Assembly: GCF_950295315.1 (NCBI RefSeq)
Contig: NW_026647189.1
Location: 434,001 to 498,000 of the forward strand
Length of the DNA stretch: 64,000 nucleotides
Source of the DNA: Erinaceus europaeus
Lineage: Eukaryota > Chordata > Mammalia > Eulipotyphla > Erinaceidae
Reading direction: 5' to 3'
Shown: piece by piece, positions 34,645-48,322 of the stretch
Numbering within the stretch: position 1 is the first letter of the stretch
Layout: the number at the start of each line of letters is the position of its first letter
Position numbers and translations under genes: made by a program
The notes under the pieces: model-generated
The model's input: the letters and a program-made list of their open reading frames with translations, nothing else
What the model was told of the DNA's origin: nothing
The model's database searches: none

Positions 34645-37572
34645 GAAGTGAATGACCATCTTCTGGGAAGTATAGGTTTTGAACCTGAAAACTCTGTCTG
34701 TCTGTCTCTTAGTCCACAGAAAGAGCCACTAGTCCAGCCAGATCTCACGCTCAGATGGGGTGTTTTTGCCAGTCAAAGGTCTGCACAGCGCACTAGGGAT
34801 TGGGCGGCCTGAGACCCAAATGTTACATTGTAGATGGACTGTTTGCAGTTCTTGCTCCCCAGGACATTGGACTGTCTCAACTCCCTCCCCTACAGCATGA
34901 AAAAAAGACTCTTGACAACCTTGGAGCAACTGGAGTGGGGGCGAGGGGAGCTGTTTGCATGTCTGCACTGCTCATGCCCAGGTGTCTGTGGGGGTCCGTG
35001 GCAGAGGCTGTAAGGGGGCTAGGGGGCAGAAGGAGACTGTTTGAGAGGCAGGCTGCAGGCAGGGGAGCCCAGGAGTGTGTGCAGGGCTGTGTGTGTGGGT
35101 GTGGTGGCAGGGCGTTAGGGCAGGTCCCCCTGCTGGATGGTGAGATGGCAGCTGGGCTGGCCCTGGGCCCTCAGGGCTGAAGGGCAGAAGCAGGGTGGCA
35201 GTAAAGTAGCGCAGGGAGGAACACAGTAGATGTTAGTTGGGAGCTGGGGGACAGAGGGTAAGGGGAAAGGGGGCATCCTTGAGGAGGGGTCAGGACTAGA
35301 GAGTGGGGGCAGCTGGAGGCATGGAAGGTCCCAGGAATCAGGGACTGACAGGAACAGATTCCTACACCCCCCCACTGGATAGAAGCTGCAGAAGCCAGAG
35401 CAGCAGCCCTGGCTTGCCTAGGCCAAGGGCCCTGAGTGAGTCCATCTGAGGATGAGGAAGAGGAGGAGGGGGTGGAGGAGGAGGAGGAGAAAGAGGAGGA
35501 GGAAGAGTAGGAAGAGGAGGAGGAGGAGGCGTAGGAGGAGGAGGAAGGGCAGGAGGGCAGCTGTCAGTAGGCAACGGGATTAATAGAGGCCTCCATTACG
35601 GAGGCATGTGTCCAGGCAGGCACCCACCAACCCTCAGGGGCAGCTCACGGCACCCAGAGACTTGGTGTGGGTATCTCTGGGGCGGGGACTGTCTGTCAGT
35701 CAGCAAGACTGTGTGTCAGTGCACATGGTGGGACAGGGGCCTGGCGGACCTTGGTCCCCCGCCCTGGACTGTCAGATGCCAGCCCCATGCCCAGACACAC
35801 ACCAATCTGCACATAGCCCCTTGGCCCGGCCGACCAGCACCTGCTTTGGCCTGGGGCTCTGGCTCTGGTGGCTGGCCACCACCCCTCAGGTCAAGTTCAG
35901 CGTGGGGGTCATGGCTGCTGGTCAACTGGATGGGCGGGGTCCCCATGGCCTAGCAACCACATGAGCCCTCTGTGATGTCCTAGCCCCTGGCAATCTGTGC
36001 TGGCCACACTGGCACTGGGCAGCCCAACTGCCCTGCCACTAGGTCAGGCAACAGCGCCCAGACGCCTGGGCCCTGGCACAGAGGGACGGAAGGATGGGAA
36101 GACAGTGCTGACCGACGAGGGACCTCAGGGCTGGCAGCCAAGAGAAGACAGGTGGAGGTGCGCCCGGGATCCTGGGAGCCCAGGCCAGAGCTGCCTGCAT
36201 GCCTGCCTGCCTTCCTGGATGTCCGTATGCTGCCTTTGTCCAGGTAGGTTTCTCAGGTCCCCTCCAATCCTGTCCTCTCCTGTCCTCTCCTGTCCTCACC
36301 ATCCTCTCCCCTCTCCTCTCCTCCGCACTTTGCTTCTCTCCTTTGTCTGTCCTCTCTTCCAGGTGCCCTGCTCACCAGCTCCAGCACTTGTGATGCTTCT
36401 CCAGTGACAGCTGTTCGCAACCCCTTCCACCCCCTGCCTGCCCCTAATGTGACCCAGCTCACAGGGTCTCCGGCTCATCCCACCCAAACCCACACGCCCC
36501 AACACATTCCCTGGTTCAGCCCCTCTGCCCTATTCAGCCAAACTGGGCCTTTGCAACCTACCTATGCATCGTTGTTTCTCCTCACCATTCAAGGAGAGAT
36601 CTCCTTTTGTACTTAGCTTGGTTGACTGGTGGATGGATGGATGGATGGATGGATGGATGGATGGATGGATGGATGTATGAATGGATGGATAGATGTATGG
36701 GTGGATGGATGGATGGATGGGCAGGTCAATGGATCGGTTTTGTAGAGGCAGAGTACCATATAGGGGTACTGGAGTCCGCTGGTGTCAGATCCCTAGTCAA
36801 TGTCAAATGTAAAACATTAATTCATCAATAACAAAAATGAATAAGCACCTAAATAAATAAATAAATAAATAAATAAATATAAAAACTGGGTTAAAAAATA
36901 CATGGCGTCTTTGCCTTTCTGCATATGGAATGCTGTGAGGATCTTAACAAGGAAAGCATTGTCCTGATTAACCCATTTGAAGTCGTGGAATATTTCCTTT
37001 TCCTTTTTCTTTTTTTACTTTCTATTTTCTTGATTATTCACTGGAATAAATAGACAGGAATTGAGAGGGAAGGGAGGTAGAGAGAGTTTGAGACACAGAG
37101 AGAGACAACTGCAGCACTTCCGCACCACTTGTAAAGATTTCCCCTGGCATGTGGGAACCAGGGTGTTGAAGCCCAGTCCTCCTGCATTGTAACATGAGTG
37201 CTTAACTGGGTGTGGCACCACCTGGTACCCTTGATGGGACCCTTTTTTTTAGCAATGAAAAGAAATTCTCGTGGCAAGGTAATAAATAAATGAAGAAGTC
37301 AATAAAAGTGCATTTACATTAACTCAGTGGAAACACACAGGGACATATACGTCTCTGTTCCCTGTATTACATCTTCATGTATGGATTGATTGCCTCAAGG
37401 GGTTATTGCCACAGCTGAGTGCCTACGCCACGAATAATCCACAGCTCCTGCACTCCATTTGTTCCCCTTCCGCTGCCCTTGTTGCTTGATCACTGTGGTG
37501 GTTATTGTTTTTGTTGTTGTTGTTGTTGTTACTGACCTTGCATCTGACAGACACAAAAGGAGAGAGCAGAGG
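34146..37572 (+). repeat. Array unit 11 (3,427 bp)
   Basis: Landmarks: SINE-B end 34146-34288, poly-T of 29 at 34613-34641, intron-like block 36244-36362, GGAT x11 at 36631-36674, AAAT x7 at 36851-36878, SINE-A 37007-37230, SINE-B from 37390. The only difference from unit 10 that I noticed is one extra GGAT, which equals the 4 bp length difference, so the two look like a recent duplication. Confidence 0.95.
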
Positions 37573-40500
37573 AAATACAGGGTGGGAGAGAAAGATAGAG
37601 CTCCTAAAGACCTGCTTCACCCTCTGTAAAGCGACTCCCCTGCAGGTGGCGGTCTGGGGGCCAGACCCCAAATCCTTCCACCTGTCCCCTCTATTCGTGA
37701 GCGCCACAAGCCCTTAACCCTCTGAAATACCGCCAAACCTCCCTGGATTTACTTTTGAAGGCAGTATCACCTGCCTCGTTTTGAATCCTCATTATCCTGA
37801 GGGTCAGTCCTGATGACAGTGTCATGACACGACACACGGAGATCTCTGTTATCAGAGAGCACCTGGAACAGCAGCTGGGGCTCTAGTGCCAGGGCAGGAG
37901 CAACTCCCCATCCACCTTCCACGGAGTCCACCTGCCTGCATTTTGGTCCTTTTCCCTCCAAAAAAGATTTTTCCCTTTTTTCACTTTGAAACAGGCAGGA
38001 GACAGGTTACCCAGGCAGGGGGGAAAAAAATAAAAAGCCTTTTTTTTTTTTTTTTTTTTTTACCGAAGTGAATGACCATCTTCTGGGAAGTATAGGTTTT
38101 GAACCTGAAAACTCTGTCTGTCTGTCTCTTAGTCCACAGAAAGAGCCACTAGTCCAGCCAGATCTCACGCTCAGATGGGGTGTTTTTGCCAGTCAAAGGT
38201 CTGCACAGCGCACTAGGGATTGGGCGGCCTGAGACCCAAATGTTACATTGTAGATGGACTGTTTGCAGTTCTTGCTCCCCAGGACATTGGACTGTCTCAA
38301 CTCCCTCCCCTACAGCATGAAAAAAAGACTCTTGACAACCTTGGAGCAACTGGAGTGGGGGCGAGGGGAGCTGTTTGCATGTCTGCACTGCTCATGCCCA
38401 GGTGTCTGTGGGGGTCCGTGGCAGAGGCTGTAAGGGGGCTAGGGGGCAGAAGGAGACTGTTTGAGAGGCAGGCTGCAGGCAGGGGAGCCCAGGAGTGTGT
38501 GCAGGGCTGTGTGTGTGGGTGTGGTGGCAGGGCGTTAGGGCAGGTCCCCCTGCTGGATGGTGAGATGGCAGCTGGGCTGGCCCTGGGCCCTCAGGGCTGA
38601 AGGGCAGAAGCAGGGTGGCAGTAAAGTAGCGCAGGGAGGAACACAGTAGATGTTAGTTGGGAGCTGGGGGACAGAGGGTAAGGGGAAAGGGGGCATCCTT
38701 GAGGAGGGGTCAGGACTAGAGAGTGGGGGCAGCTGGAGGCATGGAAGGTCCCAGGAATCAGGGACTGACAGGAACAGATTCCTACACCCCCCCACTGGAT
38801 AGAAGCTGCAGAAGCCAGAGCAGCAGCCCTGGCTTGCCTAGGCCAAGGGCCCTGAGTGAGTCCATCTGAGGATGAGGAAGAGGAGGAGGGGGTGGAGGAG
38901 GAGGAGGAGAAAGAGGAGGAGGAAGAGTAGGAAGAGGAGGAGGAGGAGGCGTAGGAGGAGGAGGAAGGGCAGGAGGGCAGCTGTCAGTAGGCAACGGGAT
39001 TAATAGAGGCCTCCATTACGGAGGCATGTGTCCAGGCAGGCACCCACCAACCCTCAGGGGCAGCTCACGGCACCCAGAGACTTGGTGTGGGTATCTCTGG
39101 GGCGGGGACTGTCTGTCAGTCAGCAAGACTGTGTGTCAGTGCACATGGTGGGACAGGGGCCTGGCGGACCTTGGTCCCCCGCCCTGGACTGTCAGATGCC
39201 AGCCCCATGCCCAGACACACACCAATCTGCACATAGCCCCTTGGCCCGGCCGACCAGCACCTGCTTTGGCCTGGGGCTCTGGCTCTGGTGGCTGGCCACC
39301 ACCCCTCAGGTCAAGTTCAGCGTGGGGGTCATGGCTGCTGGTCAACTGGATGGGCGGGGTCCCCATGGCCTAGCAACCACATGAGCCCTCTGTGATGTCC
39401 TAGCCCCTGGCAATCTGTGCTGGCCACACTGGCACTGGGCAGCCCAACTGCCCTGCCACTAGGTCAGGCAACAGCGCCCAGACGCCTGGGCCCTGGCACA
39501 GAGGGACGGAAGGATGGGAAGACAGTGCTGACCGACGAGGGACCTCAGGGCTGGCAGCCAAGAGAAGACAGGTGGAGGTGCGCCCGGGATTCCGGGAGCC
39601 CAGGCCAGAGCTGCCTGCATGCCTGCCTGCCTTCCTGGATGTCCGTATGCTGCCTTTGTCCAGGTAGGTTTCTCAGGTCCCCTCCAATCCTGTCCTCTCC
39701 TGTCCTCTCCTGTCCTCACCATCCTCTCCCCTCTCCTCTCCTCCGCACTTTGCTTCTCTCCTTTGTCTGTCCTCTCTTCCAGGTGCCCTGCTCACCAGCT
39801 CCAGCACTTGTGATGCTTCTCCAGTGACAGCTGTTCGCAACCCCTTCCACCCCCTGCCTGCCCCTAATGTGACCCAGCTCACAGGGTCTCCGGCTCATCC
39901 CACCCAAACCCACACGCCCCAACACATTCCCTGGTTCAGCCCCTCTGCCCTATTCAGCCAAACTGGGCCTTTGCAACCTACCTATGCATCGTTGTTTCTC
40001 CTCACCATTCAAGGAGAGATCTCCTTTTGTACTTAGCTTGGTTGACTGGTGGATGGATGGATGGATGGATGGATGGATGGATGGATGTATGAATGGATGG
40101 ATAGATGTATGGGTGGATGGATGGATGGATGGGCAGGTCAATGGATCGGTTTTGTAGAGGCAGAGTACCATATAGGGGTACTGGAGTCCGCTGGTGTCAG
40201 ATCCCTAGTCAATGTCAAATGTAAAACATTAATTCATCAATAACAAAAATGAATAAGCACCTAAATAAATAAATAAATAAATAAATATAAAAACTGGGTT
40301 AAAAAATACATGGCGTCTTTGCCTTTCTGCATATGGAATGCTGTGAGGATCTTAACAAGGAAAGCATTGTCCTGATTAACCCATTTGAAGTCGTGGAATA
40401 TTTCCTTTTCCTTTTTCTTTTTTTACTTTCTATTTTCTTGATTATTCACTGGAATAAATAGACAGGAATTGAGAGGGAAGGGAGGTAGAGAGAGTTTGAG

Positions 40501-40980
40501 ACACAGAGAGAGACAACTGCAGCACTTCCGCACCACTTGTAAAGATTTCCCCTGGCATGTGGGAACCAGGGTGTTGAAGCCCAGTCCTCCTGCATTGTAA
40601 CATGAGTGCTTAACTGGGTGTGGCACCACCTGGTACCCTTGATGGGACCCTTTTTTTTAGCAATGAAAAGAAATTCTCGTGGCAAGGTAATAAATAAATG
40701 AAGAAGTCAATAAAAGTGCATTTACATTAACTCAGTGGAAACACACAGGGACATATACGTCTCTGTTCCCTGTATTACATCTTCATGTATGGATTGATTG
40801 CCTCAAGGGGTTATTGCCACAGCTGAGTGCCTACGCCACGAATAATCCACAGCTCCTGCACTCCATTTGTTCCCCTTCCGCTGCCCTTGTTGCTTGATCA
40901 CTGTGGTGGTTATTGTTTTTGTTGTTGTTGTTGTTGTTACTGACCTTGCATCTGACAGACACAAAAGGAGAGAGCAGAGG
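37573..40980 (+). repeat. Array unit 12 (3,408 bp)
   Basis: Landmarks: SINE-B end 37573-37715, poly-T of 22 at 38040-38061, intron-like block 39664-39782, GGAT x9 at 40051-40086, AAAT x6 at 40263-40286, SINE-A 40415-40638, SINE-B from 40798. Private changes at 39591 and 39593 turn GGGATCCTGGG into GGGATTCCGGG and remove a GGATCC site that every other copy keeps. Confidence 0.95.
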
Positions 40981-43900
40981 AAATACAGGGTGGGAGAGAA
41001 AGATAGAGCTCCTAAAGACCTGCTTCACCCTCTGTAAAGCGACTCCCCTGCAGGTGGCGGTCTGGGGGCCAGACCCCAAATCCTTCCACCTGTCCCCTCT
41101 ATTCTTGAGCGCCACAAGCCCTTAACCCTCTGAAATACCGCCAAACCTCCCTGGATTTACTTTTGAAGGCAGTATCACCTGCCTCGTTTTGAATCCTCAT
41201 TATCCTGAGGGTCAGTCCTGATGACAGTGTCATGACACGACACACGGAGATCTCTGTTATCAGAGAGCACCTGGAACAGCAGCTGGGGCTCTAGTGCCAG
41301 GGCAGGAGCAACTCCCCATCCACCTTCCACGGAGTCCACCTGCCTGCATTTTGGTCCTTTTCCCTCCAAAAAAGATTTTTCCCTTTTTTCACTTTGAAAC
41401 AGGCAGGAGACAGGTTACCCAGGCAGGGGGGAAAAAAATAAAAAGCCTTTTTTTTTTTTTTTTTTTTTTACCGAAGTGAATGACCATCTTCTGGGAAGTA
41501 TAGGTTTTGAACCTGAAAACTCTGTCTGTCTGTCTCTTAGTCCACAGAAAGAGCCACTAGTCCAGCCAGATCTCACGCTCAGATGGGGTGTTTTTGCCAG
41601 TCAAAGGTCTGCACAGCGCACTAGGGATTGGGCGGCCTGAGACCCAAATGTTACATTGTAGATGGACTGTTTGCAGTTCTTGCTCCCCAGGACATTGGAC
41701 TGTCTCAACTCCCTCCCCTACAGCATGAAAAAAAGACTCTTGACAACCTTGGAGCAACTGGAGTGGGGGCGAGGGGAGCTGTTTGCATGTCTGCACTGCT
41801 CATGCCCAGGTGTCTGTGGGGGTCCGTGGCAGAGGCTGTAAGGGGGCTAGGGGGCAGAAGGAGACTGTTTGAGAGGCAGGCTGCAGGCAGGGGAGCCCAG
41901 GAGTGTGTGCAGGGCTGTGTGTGTGGGTGTGGTGGCAGGGCGTTAGGGCAGGTCCCCCTGCTGGATGGTGAGATGGCAGCTGGGCTGGCCCTGGGCCCTC
42001 AGGGCTGAAGGGCAGAAGCAGGGTGGCAGTAAAGTAGCGCAGGGAGGAACACAGTAGATGTTAGTTGGGAGCTGGGGGACAGAGGGTAAGGGGAAAGGGG
42101 GCATCCTTGAGGAGGGGTCAGGACTAGAGAGTGGGGGCAGCTGGAGGCATGGAAGGTCCCAGGAATCAGGGACTGACAGGAACAGATTCCTACACCCCCC
42201 CACTGGATAGAAGCTGCAGAAGCCAGAGCAGCAGCCCTGGCTTGCCTAGGCCAAGGGCCCTGAGTGAGTCCATCTGAGGATGAGGAAGAGGAGGAGGGGG
42301 TGGAGGAGGAGGAGGAGAAAGAGGAGGAGGAAGAGTAGGAAGAGGAGGAGGAGGAGGCGTAGGAGGAGGAGGAAGGGCAGGAGGGCAGCTGTCAGTAGGC
42401 AACGGGATTAATAGAGGCCTCCATTACGGAGGCATGTGTCCAGGCAGGCACCCACCAACCCTCAGGGGCAGCTCACGGCACCCAGAGACTTGGTGTGGGT
42501 ATCTCTGGGGCGGGGACTGTCTGTCAGTCAGCAAGACTGTGTGTCAGTGCACATGGTGGGACAGGGGCCTGGCGGACCTTGGTCCCCCGCCCTGGACTGT
42601 CAGATGCCAGCCCCATGCCCAGACACACACCAATCTGCACATAGCCCCTTGGCCCGGCCGACCAGCACCTGCTTTGGCCTGGGGCTCTGGCTCTGGTGGC
42701 TGGCCACCACCCCTCAGGTCAAGTTCAGCGTGGGGGTCATGGCTGCTGGTCAACTGGATGGGCGGGGTCCCCATGGCCTAGCAACCACATGAGCCCTCTG
42801 TGATGTCCTAGCCCCTGGCAATCTGTGCTGGCCACACTGGCACTGGGCAGCCCAACTGCCCTGCCACTAGGTCAGGCAACAGCGCCCAGACGCCTGGGCC
42901 CTGGCACAGAGGGACGGAAGGATGGGAAGACAGTGCTGACCGACGAGGGACCTCAGGGCTGGCAGCCAAGAGAAGACAGGTGGAGGTGCGCCCGGGATCC
43001 TGGGAGCCCAGGCCAGAGCTGCCTGCATGCCTGCCTGCCTTCCTGGATGTCCGTATGCTGCCTTTGTCCAGGTAGGTTTCTCAGGTCCCCTCCAATCCTG
43101 TCCTCTCCTGTCCTCTCCTGTCCTCACCATCCTCTCCCCTCTCCTCTCCTCCGCACTTTGCTTCTCTCCTTTGTCTGTCCTCTCTTCCAGGTGCCCTGCT
43201 CACCAGCTCCAGCACTTGTGATGCTTCTCCAGTGACAGCTGTTCGCAACCCCTTCCACCCCCTGCCTGCCCCTAATGTGACCCAGCTCACAGGGTCTCCG
43301 GCTCATCCCACCCAAACCCACACGCCCCAACACATTCCCTGGTTCAGCCCCTCTGCCCTATTCAGCCAAACTGGGCCTTTGCAACCTACCTATGCATCGT
43401 TGTTTCTCCTCACCATTCAAGGAGAGATCTCCTTTTGTACTTAGCTTGGTTGACTGGTGGATGGATGGATGGATGGATGGATGGATGGATGGATGGATGG
43501 ATGTATGAATGGATGGATAGATGTATGGGTGGATGGATGGATGGATGGGCAGGTCAATGGATCGGTTTTGTAGAGGCAGAGTACCATATAGGGGTACTGG
43601 AGTCCGCTGGTGTCAGATCCCTAGTCAATGTCAAATGTAAAACATTAATTCATCAATAACAAAAATGAATAAGCACCTAAATAAATAAATAAATAAATAA
43701 ATATAAAAACTGGGTTAAAAAATACATGGCGTCTTTGCCTTTCTGCATATGGAATGCTGTGAGGATCTTAACAAGGAAAGCATTGTCCTGATTAACCCAT
43801 TTGAAGTCGTGGAATATTTCCTTTTCCTTTTTCTTTTTTTACTTTCTATTTTCTTGATTATTCACTGGAATAAATAGACAGGAATTGAGAGGGAAGGGAG

Positions 43901-44396
43901 GTAGAGAGAGTTTGAGACACAGAGAGAGACAACTGCAGCACTTCCGCACCACTTGTAAAGATTTCCCCTGGCATGTGGGAACCAGGGTGTTGAAGCCCAG
44001 TCCTCCTGCATTGTAACATGAGTGCTTAACTGGGTGTGGCACCACCTGGTACCCTTGATGGGACCCTTTTTTTTAGCAATGAAAAGAAATTCTCGTGGCA
44101 AGGTAATCAATAAATGAAGAAGTCAATAAAAGTGCATTTACATTAACTCAGTGGAAACACACAGGGACATATACGTCTCTGTTCCCTGTATTACATCTTC
44201 ATGTATGGATTGATTGCCTCAAGGGGTTATTGCCACAGCTGAGTGCCTACGCCACGAATAATCCACAGCTCCTGCACTCCATTTGTTCCCCTTCCGCTGC
44301 CCTTGTTGCTTGATCACTGTGGTGGTTATTGTTTTTGTTGTTGTTGTTGTTGTTACTGACCTTGCATCTGACAGACACAAAAGGAGAGAGCAGAGG
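40981..44396 (+). repeat. Array unit 13 (3,416 bp)
   Basis: Landmarks: SINE-B end 40981-41123, poly-T of 22 at 41448-41469, intron-like block 43072-43190, GGAT x11 at 43459-43502, AAAT x6 at 43679-43702, SINE-A 43831-44054, SINE-B from 44214. It shares the T at 41105 (ATTCTTGAGC) with unit 9 only. Confidence 0.95.
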
Positions 44397-44860
44397 AAAT
44401 ACAGGGTGGGAGAGAAAGATAGAGCTCCTAAAGACCTGCTTCACCCTCTGTAAAGCGACTCCCCTGCAGGTGGCGGTCTGGGGGCCAGACCCCAAATCCT
44501 TCCACCTGTCCCCTCTATTCGTGAGCGCCACAAGCCCTTAACCCTCTGAAATACCGCCAAACCTCCCTGGATTTACTTTTGAAGGCAGTATCACCTGCCT
44601 CGTTTTGAATCCTCATTATCCTGAGGGTCAGTCCTGATGACAGTGTCATGACACGACACACGGAGATCTCTGTTATCAGAGAGCACCTGGAACAGCAGCT
44701 GGGGCTCTAGTGCCAGGGCAGGAGCAACTCCCCATCCACCTTCCACGGAGTCCACCTGCCTGCATTTTGGTCCTTTTCCCTCCAAAAAAGATTTTTCCCT
44801 TTTTTCACTTTGAAACAGGCAGGAGACAGGTTACCCAGGCAGGGGGGAAAAAAATAAAAA

Positions 44861-44894
<34 letters not shown>

Positions 44895-47822
44895 GAAGTG
44901 AATGACCATCTTCTGGGAAGTATAGGTTTTGAACCTGAAAACTCTGTCTGTCTGTCTCTTAGTCCACAGAAAGAGCCACTAGTCCAGCCAGATCTCACGC
45001 TCAGATGGGGTGTTTTTGCCAGTCAAAGGTCTGCACAGCGCACTAGGGATTGGGCGGCCTGAGACCCAAATGTTACATTGTAGATGGACTGTTTGCAGTT
45101 CTTGCTCCCCAGGACATTGGACTGTCTCAACTCCCTCCCCTACAGCATGAAAAAAAGACTCTTGACAACCTTGGAGCAACTGGAGTGGGGGCGAGGGGAG
45201 CTGTTTGCATGTCTGCACTGCTCATGCCCAGGTGTCTGTGGGGGTCCGTGGCAGAGGCTGTAAGGGGGCTAGGGGGCAGAAGGAGACTGTTTGAGAGGCA
45301 GGCTGCAGGCAGGGGAGCCCAGGAGTGTGTGCAGGGCTGTGTGTGTGGGTGTGGTGGCAGGGCGTTAGGGCAGGTCCCCCTGCTGGATGGTGAGATGGCA
45401 GCTGGGCTGGCCCTGGGCCCTCAGGGCTGAAGGGCAGAAGCAGGGTGGCAGTAAAGTAGCGCAGGGAGGAACACAGTAGATGTTAGTTGGGAGCTGGGGG
45501 ACAGAGGGTAAGGGGAAAGGGGGCATCCTTGAGGAGGGGTCAGGACTAGAGAGTGGGGGCAGCTGGAGGCATGGAAGGTCCCAGGAATCAGGGACTGACA
45601 GGAACAGATTCCTACACCCCCCCACTGGATAGAAGCTGCAGAAGCCAGAGCAGCAGCCCTGGCTTGCCTAGGCCAAGGGCCCTGAGTGAGTCCATCTGAG
45701 GATGAGGAAGAGGAGGAGGGGGTGGAGGAGGAGGAGGAGAAAGAGGAGGAGGAAGAGTAGGAAGAGGAGGAGGAGGAGGCGTAGGAGGAGGAGGAAGGGC
45801 AGGAGGGCAGCTGTCAGTAGGCAACGGGATTAATAGAGGCCTCCATTACGGAGGCATGTGTCCAGGCAGGCACCCACCAACCCTCAGGGGCAGCTCACGG
45901 CACCCAGAGACTTGGTGTGGGTATCTCTGGGGCGGGGACTGTCTGTCAGTCAGCAAGACTGTGTGTCAGTGCACATGGTGGGACAGGGGCCTGGCGGACC
46001 TTGGTCCCCCGCCCTGGACTGTCAGATGCCAGCCCCATGCCCAGACACACACCAATCTGCACATAGCCCCTTGGCCCGGCCGACCAGCACCTGCTTTGGC
46101 CTGGGGCTCTGGCTCTGGTGGCTGGCCACCACCCCTCAGGTCAAGTTCAGCGTGGGGGTCATGGCTGCTGGTCAACTGGATGGGCGGGGTCCCCATGGCC
46201 TAGCAACCACATGAGCCCTCTGTGATGTCCTAGCCCCTGGCAATCTGTGCTGGCCACACTGGCACTGGGCAGCCCAACTGCCCTGCCACTAGGTCAGGCA
46301 ACAGCGCCCAGACGCCTGGGCCCTGGCACAGAGGGACGGAAGGATGGGAAGACAGTGCTGACCGACGAGGGACCTCAGGGCTGGCAGCCAAGAGAAGACA
46401 GGTGGAGGTGCGCCCGGGATCCTGGGAGCCCAGGCCAGAGCTGCCTGCATGCCTGCCTGCCTTCCTGGATGTCCGTATGCTGCCTTTGTCCAGGTAGGTT
46501 TCTCAGGTCCCCTCCAATCCTGTCCTCTCCTGTCCTCTCCTGTCCTCACCATCCTCTCCCCTCTCCTCTCCTCCGCACTTTGCTTCTCTCCTTTGTCTGT
46601 CCTCTCTTCCAGGTGCCCTGCTCACCAGCTCCAGCACTTGTGATGCTTCTCCAGTGACAGCTGTTCGCAACCCCTTCCACCCCCTGCCTGCCCCTAATGT
46701 GACCCAGCTCACAGGGTCTCCGGCTCATCCCACCCAAACCCACACGCCCCAACACATTCCCTGGTTCAGCCCCTCTGCCCTATTCAGCCAAACTGGGCCT
46801 TTGCAACCTACCTATGCATCGTTGTTTCTCCTCACCATTCAAGGAGAGATCTCCTTTTGTACTTAGCTTGGTTGACTGGTGGATGGATGGATGGATGGAT
46901 GGATGGATGGATGGATGGATGGATGGATGTATGAATGGATGGATAGATGTATGGGTGGATGGATGGATGGATGGGCAGGTCAATGGATCGGTTTTGTAGA
47001 GGCAGAGTACCATATAGGGGTACTGGAGTCCGCTGGTGTCAGATCCCTAGTCAATGTCAAATGTAAAACATTAATTCATCAATAACAAAAATGAATAAGC
47101 ACCTAAATAAATAAATAAATAAATAAATATAAAAACTGGGTTAAAAAATACATGGCGTCTTTGCCTTTCTGCATATGGAATGCTGTGAGGATCTTAACAA
47201 GGAAAGCATTGTCCTGATTAACCCATTTGAAGTCGTGGAATATTTCCTTTTCCTTTTTCTTTTTTTACTTTCTATTTTCTTGATTATTCACTGGAATAAA
47301 TAGACAGGAATTGAGAGGGAAGGGAGGTAGAGAGAGTTTGAGACACAGAGAGAGACAACTGCAGCACTTCCGCACCACTTGTAAAGATTTCCCCTGGCAT
47401 GTGGGAACCAGGGTGTTGAAGCCCAGTCCTCCTGCATTGTAACATGAGTGCTTAACTGGGTGTGGCACCACCTGGTACCCTTGATGGGACCCTTTTTTTT
47501 AGCAATGAAAAGAAATTCTCGTGGCAAGGTAATCAATAAATGAAGAAGTCAATAAAAGTGCATTTACATTAACTCAGTGGAAACACACAGGGACATATAC
47601 GTCTCTGTTCCCTGTATTACATCTTCATGTATGGATTGATTGCCTCAAGGGGTTATTGCCACAGCTGAGTGCCTACGCCACGAATAATCCACAGCTCCTG
47701 CACTCCATTTGTTCCCCTTCCGCTGCCCTTGTTGCTTGATCACTGTGGTGGTTATTGTTTTTGTTGTTGTTGTTGTTGTTACTGACCTTGCATCTGACAG
47801 ACACAAAAGGAGAGAGCAGAGG
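44397..47822 (+). repeat. Array unit 14 (3,426 bp)
   Basis: Landmarks: SINE-B end 44397-44539, poly-T of 28 at 44864-44891, intron-like block 46494-46612, GGAT x12 at 46881-46928, SINE-A 47257-47480, SINE-B from 47640. I noticed no private substitution. It begins a run (units 14-16) with the longest GGAT arrays. Confidence 0.95.
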
Positions 47823-48286
47823 AAATACAGGGTGGGAGAGAAAGATAGAGCTCCTAAAGACCTGCTTCACCCTCTGTAAAGCGACTCCCCTGCAGGTGGC
47901 GGTCTGGGGGCCAGACCCCAAATCCTTCCACCTGTCCCCTCTATTCGTGAGCGCCACAAGCCCTTAACCCTCTGAAATACCGCCAAACCTCCCTGGATTT
48001 ACTTTTGAAGGCAGTATCACCTGCCTCGTTTTGAATCCTCATTATCCTGAGGGTCAGTCCTGATGACAGTGTCATGACACGACACACGGAGATCTCTGTT
48101 ATCAGAGAGCACCTGGAACAGCAGCTGGGGCTCTAGTGCCAGGGCAGGAGCAACTCCCCATCCACCTTCCACGGAGTCCACCTGCCTGCATTTTGGTCCT
48201 TTTCCCTCCAAAAAAGATTTTTCCCTTTTTTCACTTTGAAACAGGCAGGAGACAGGTTACCCAGGCAGGGGGGAAAAAAATAAAAA

Positions 48287-48322
<36 letters not shown>

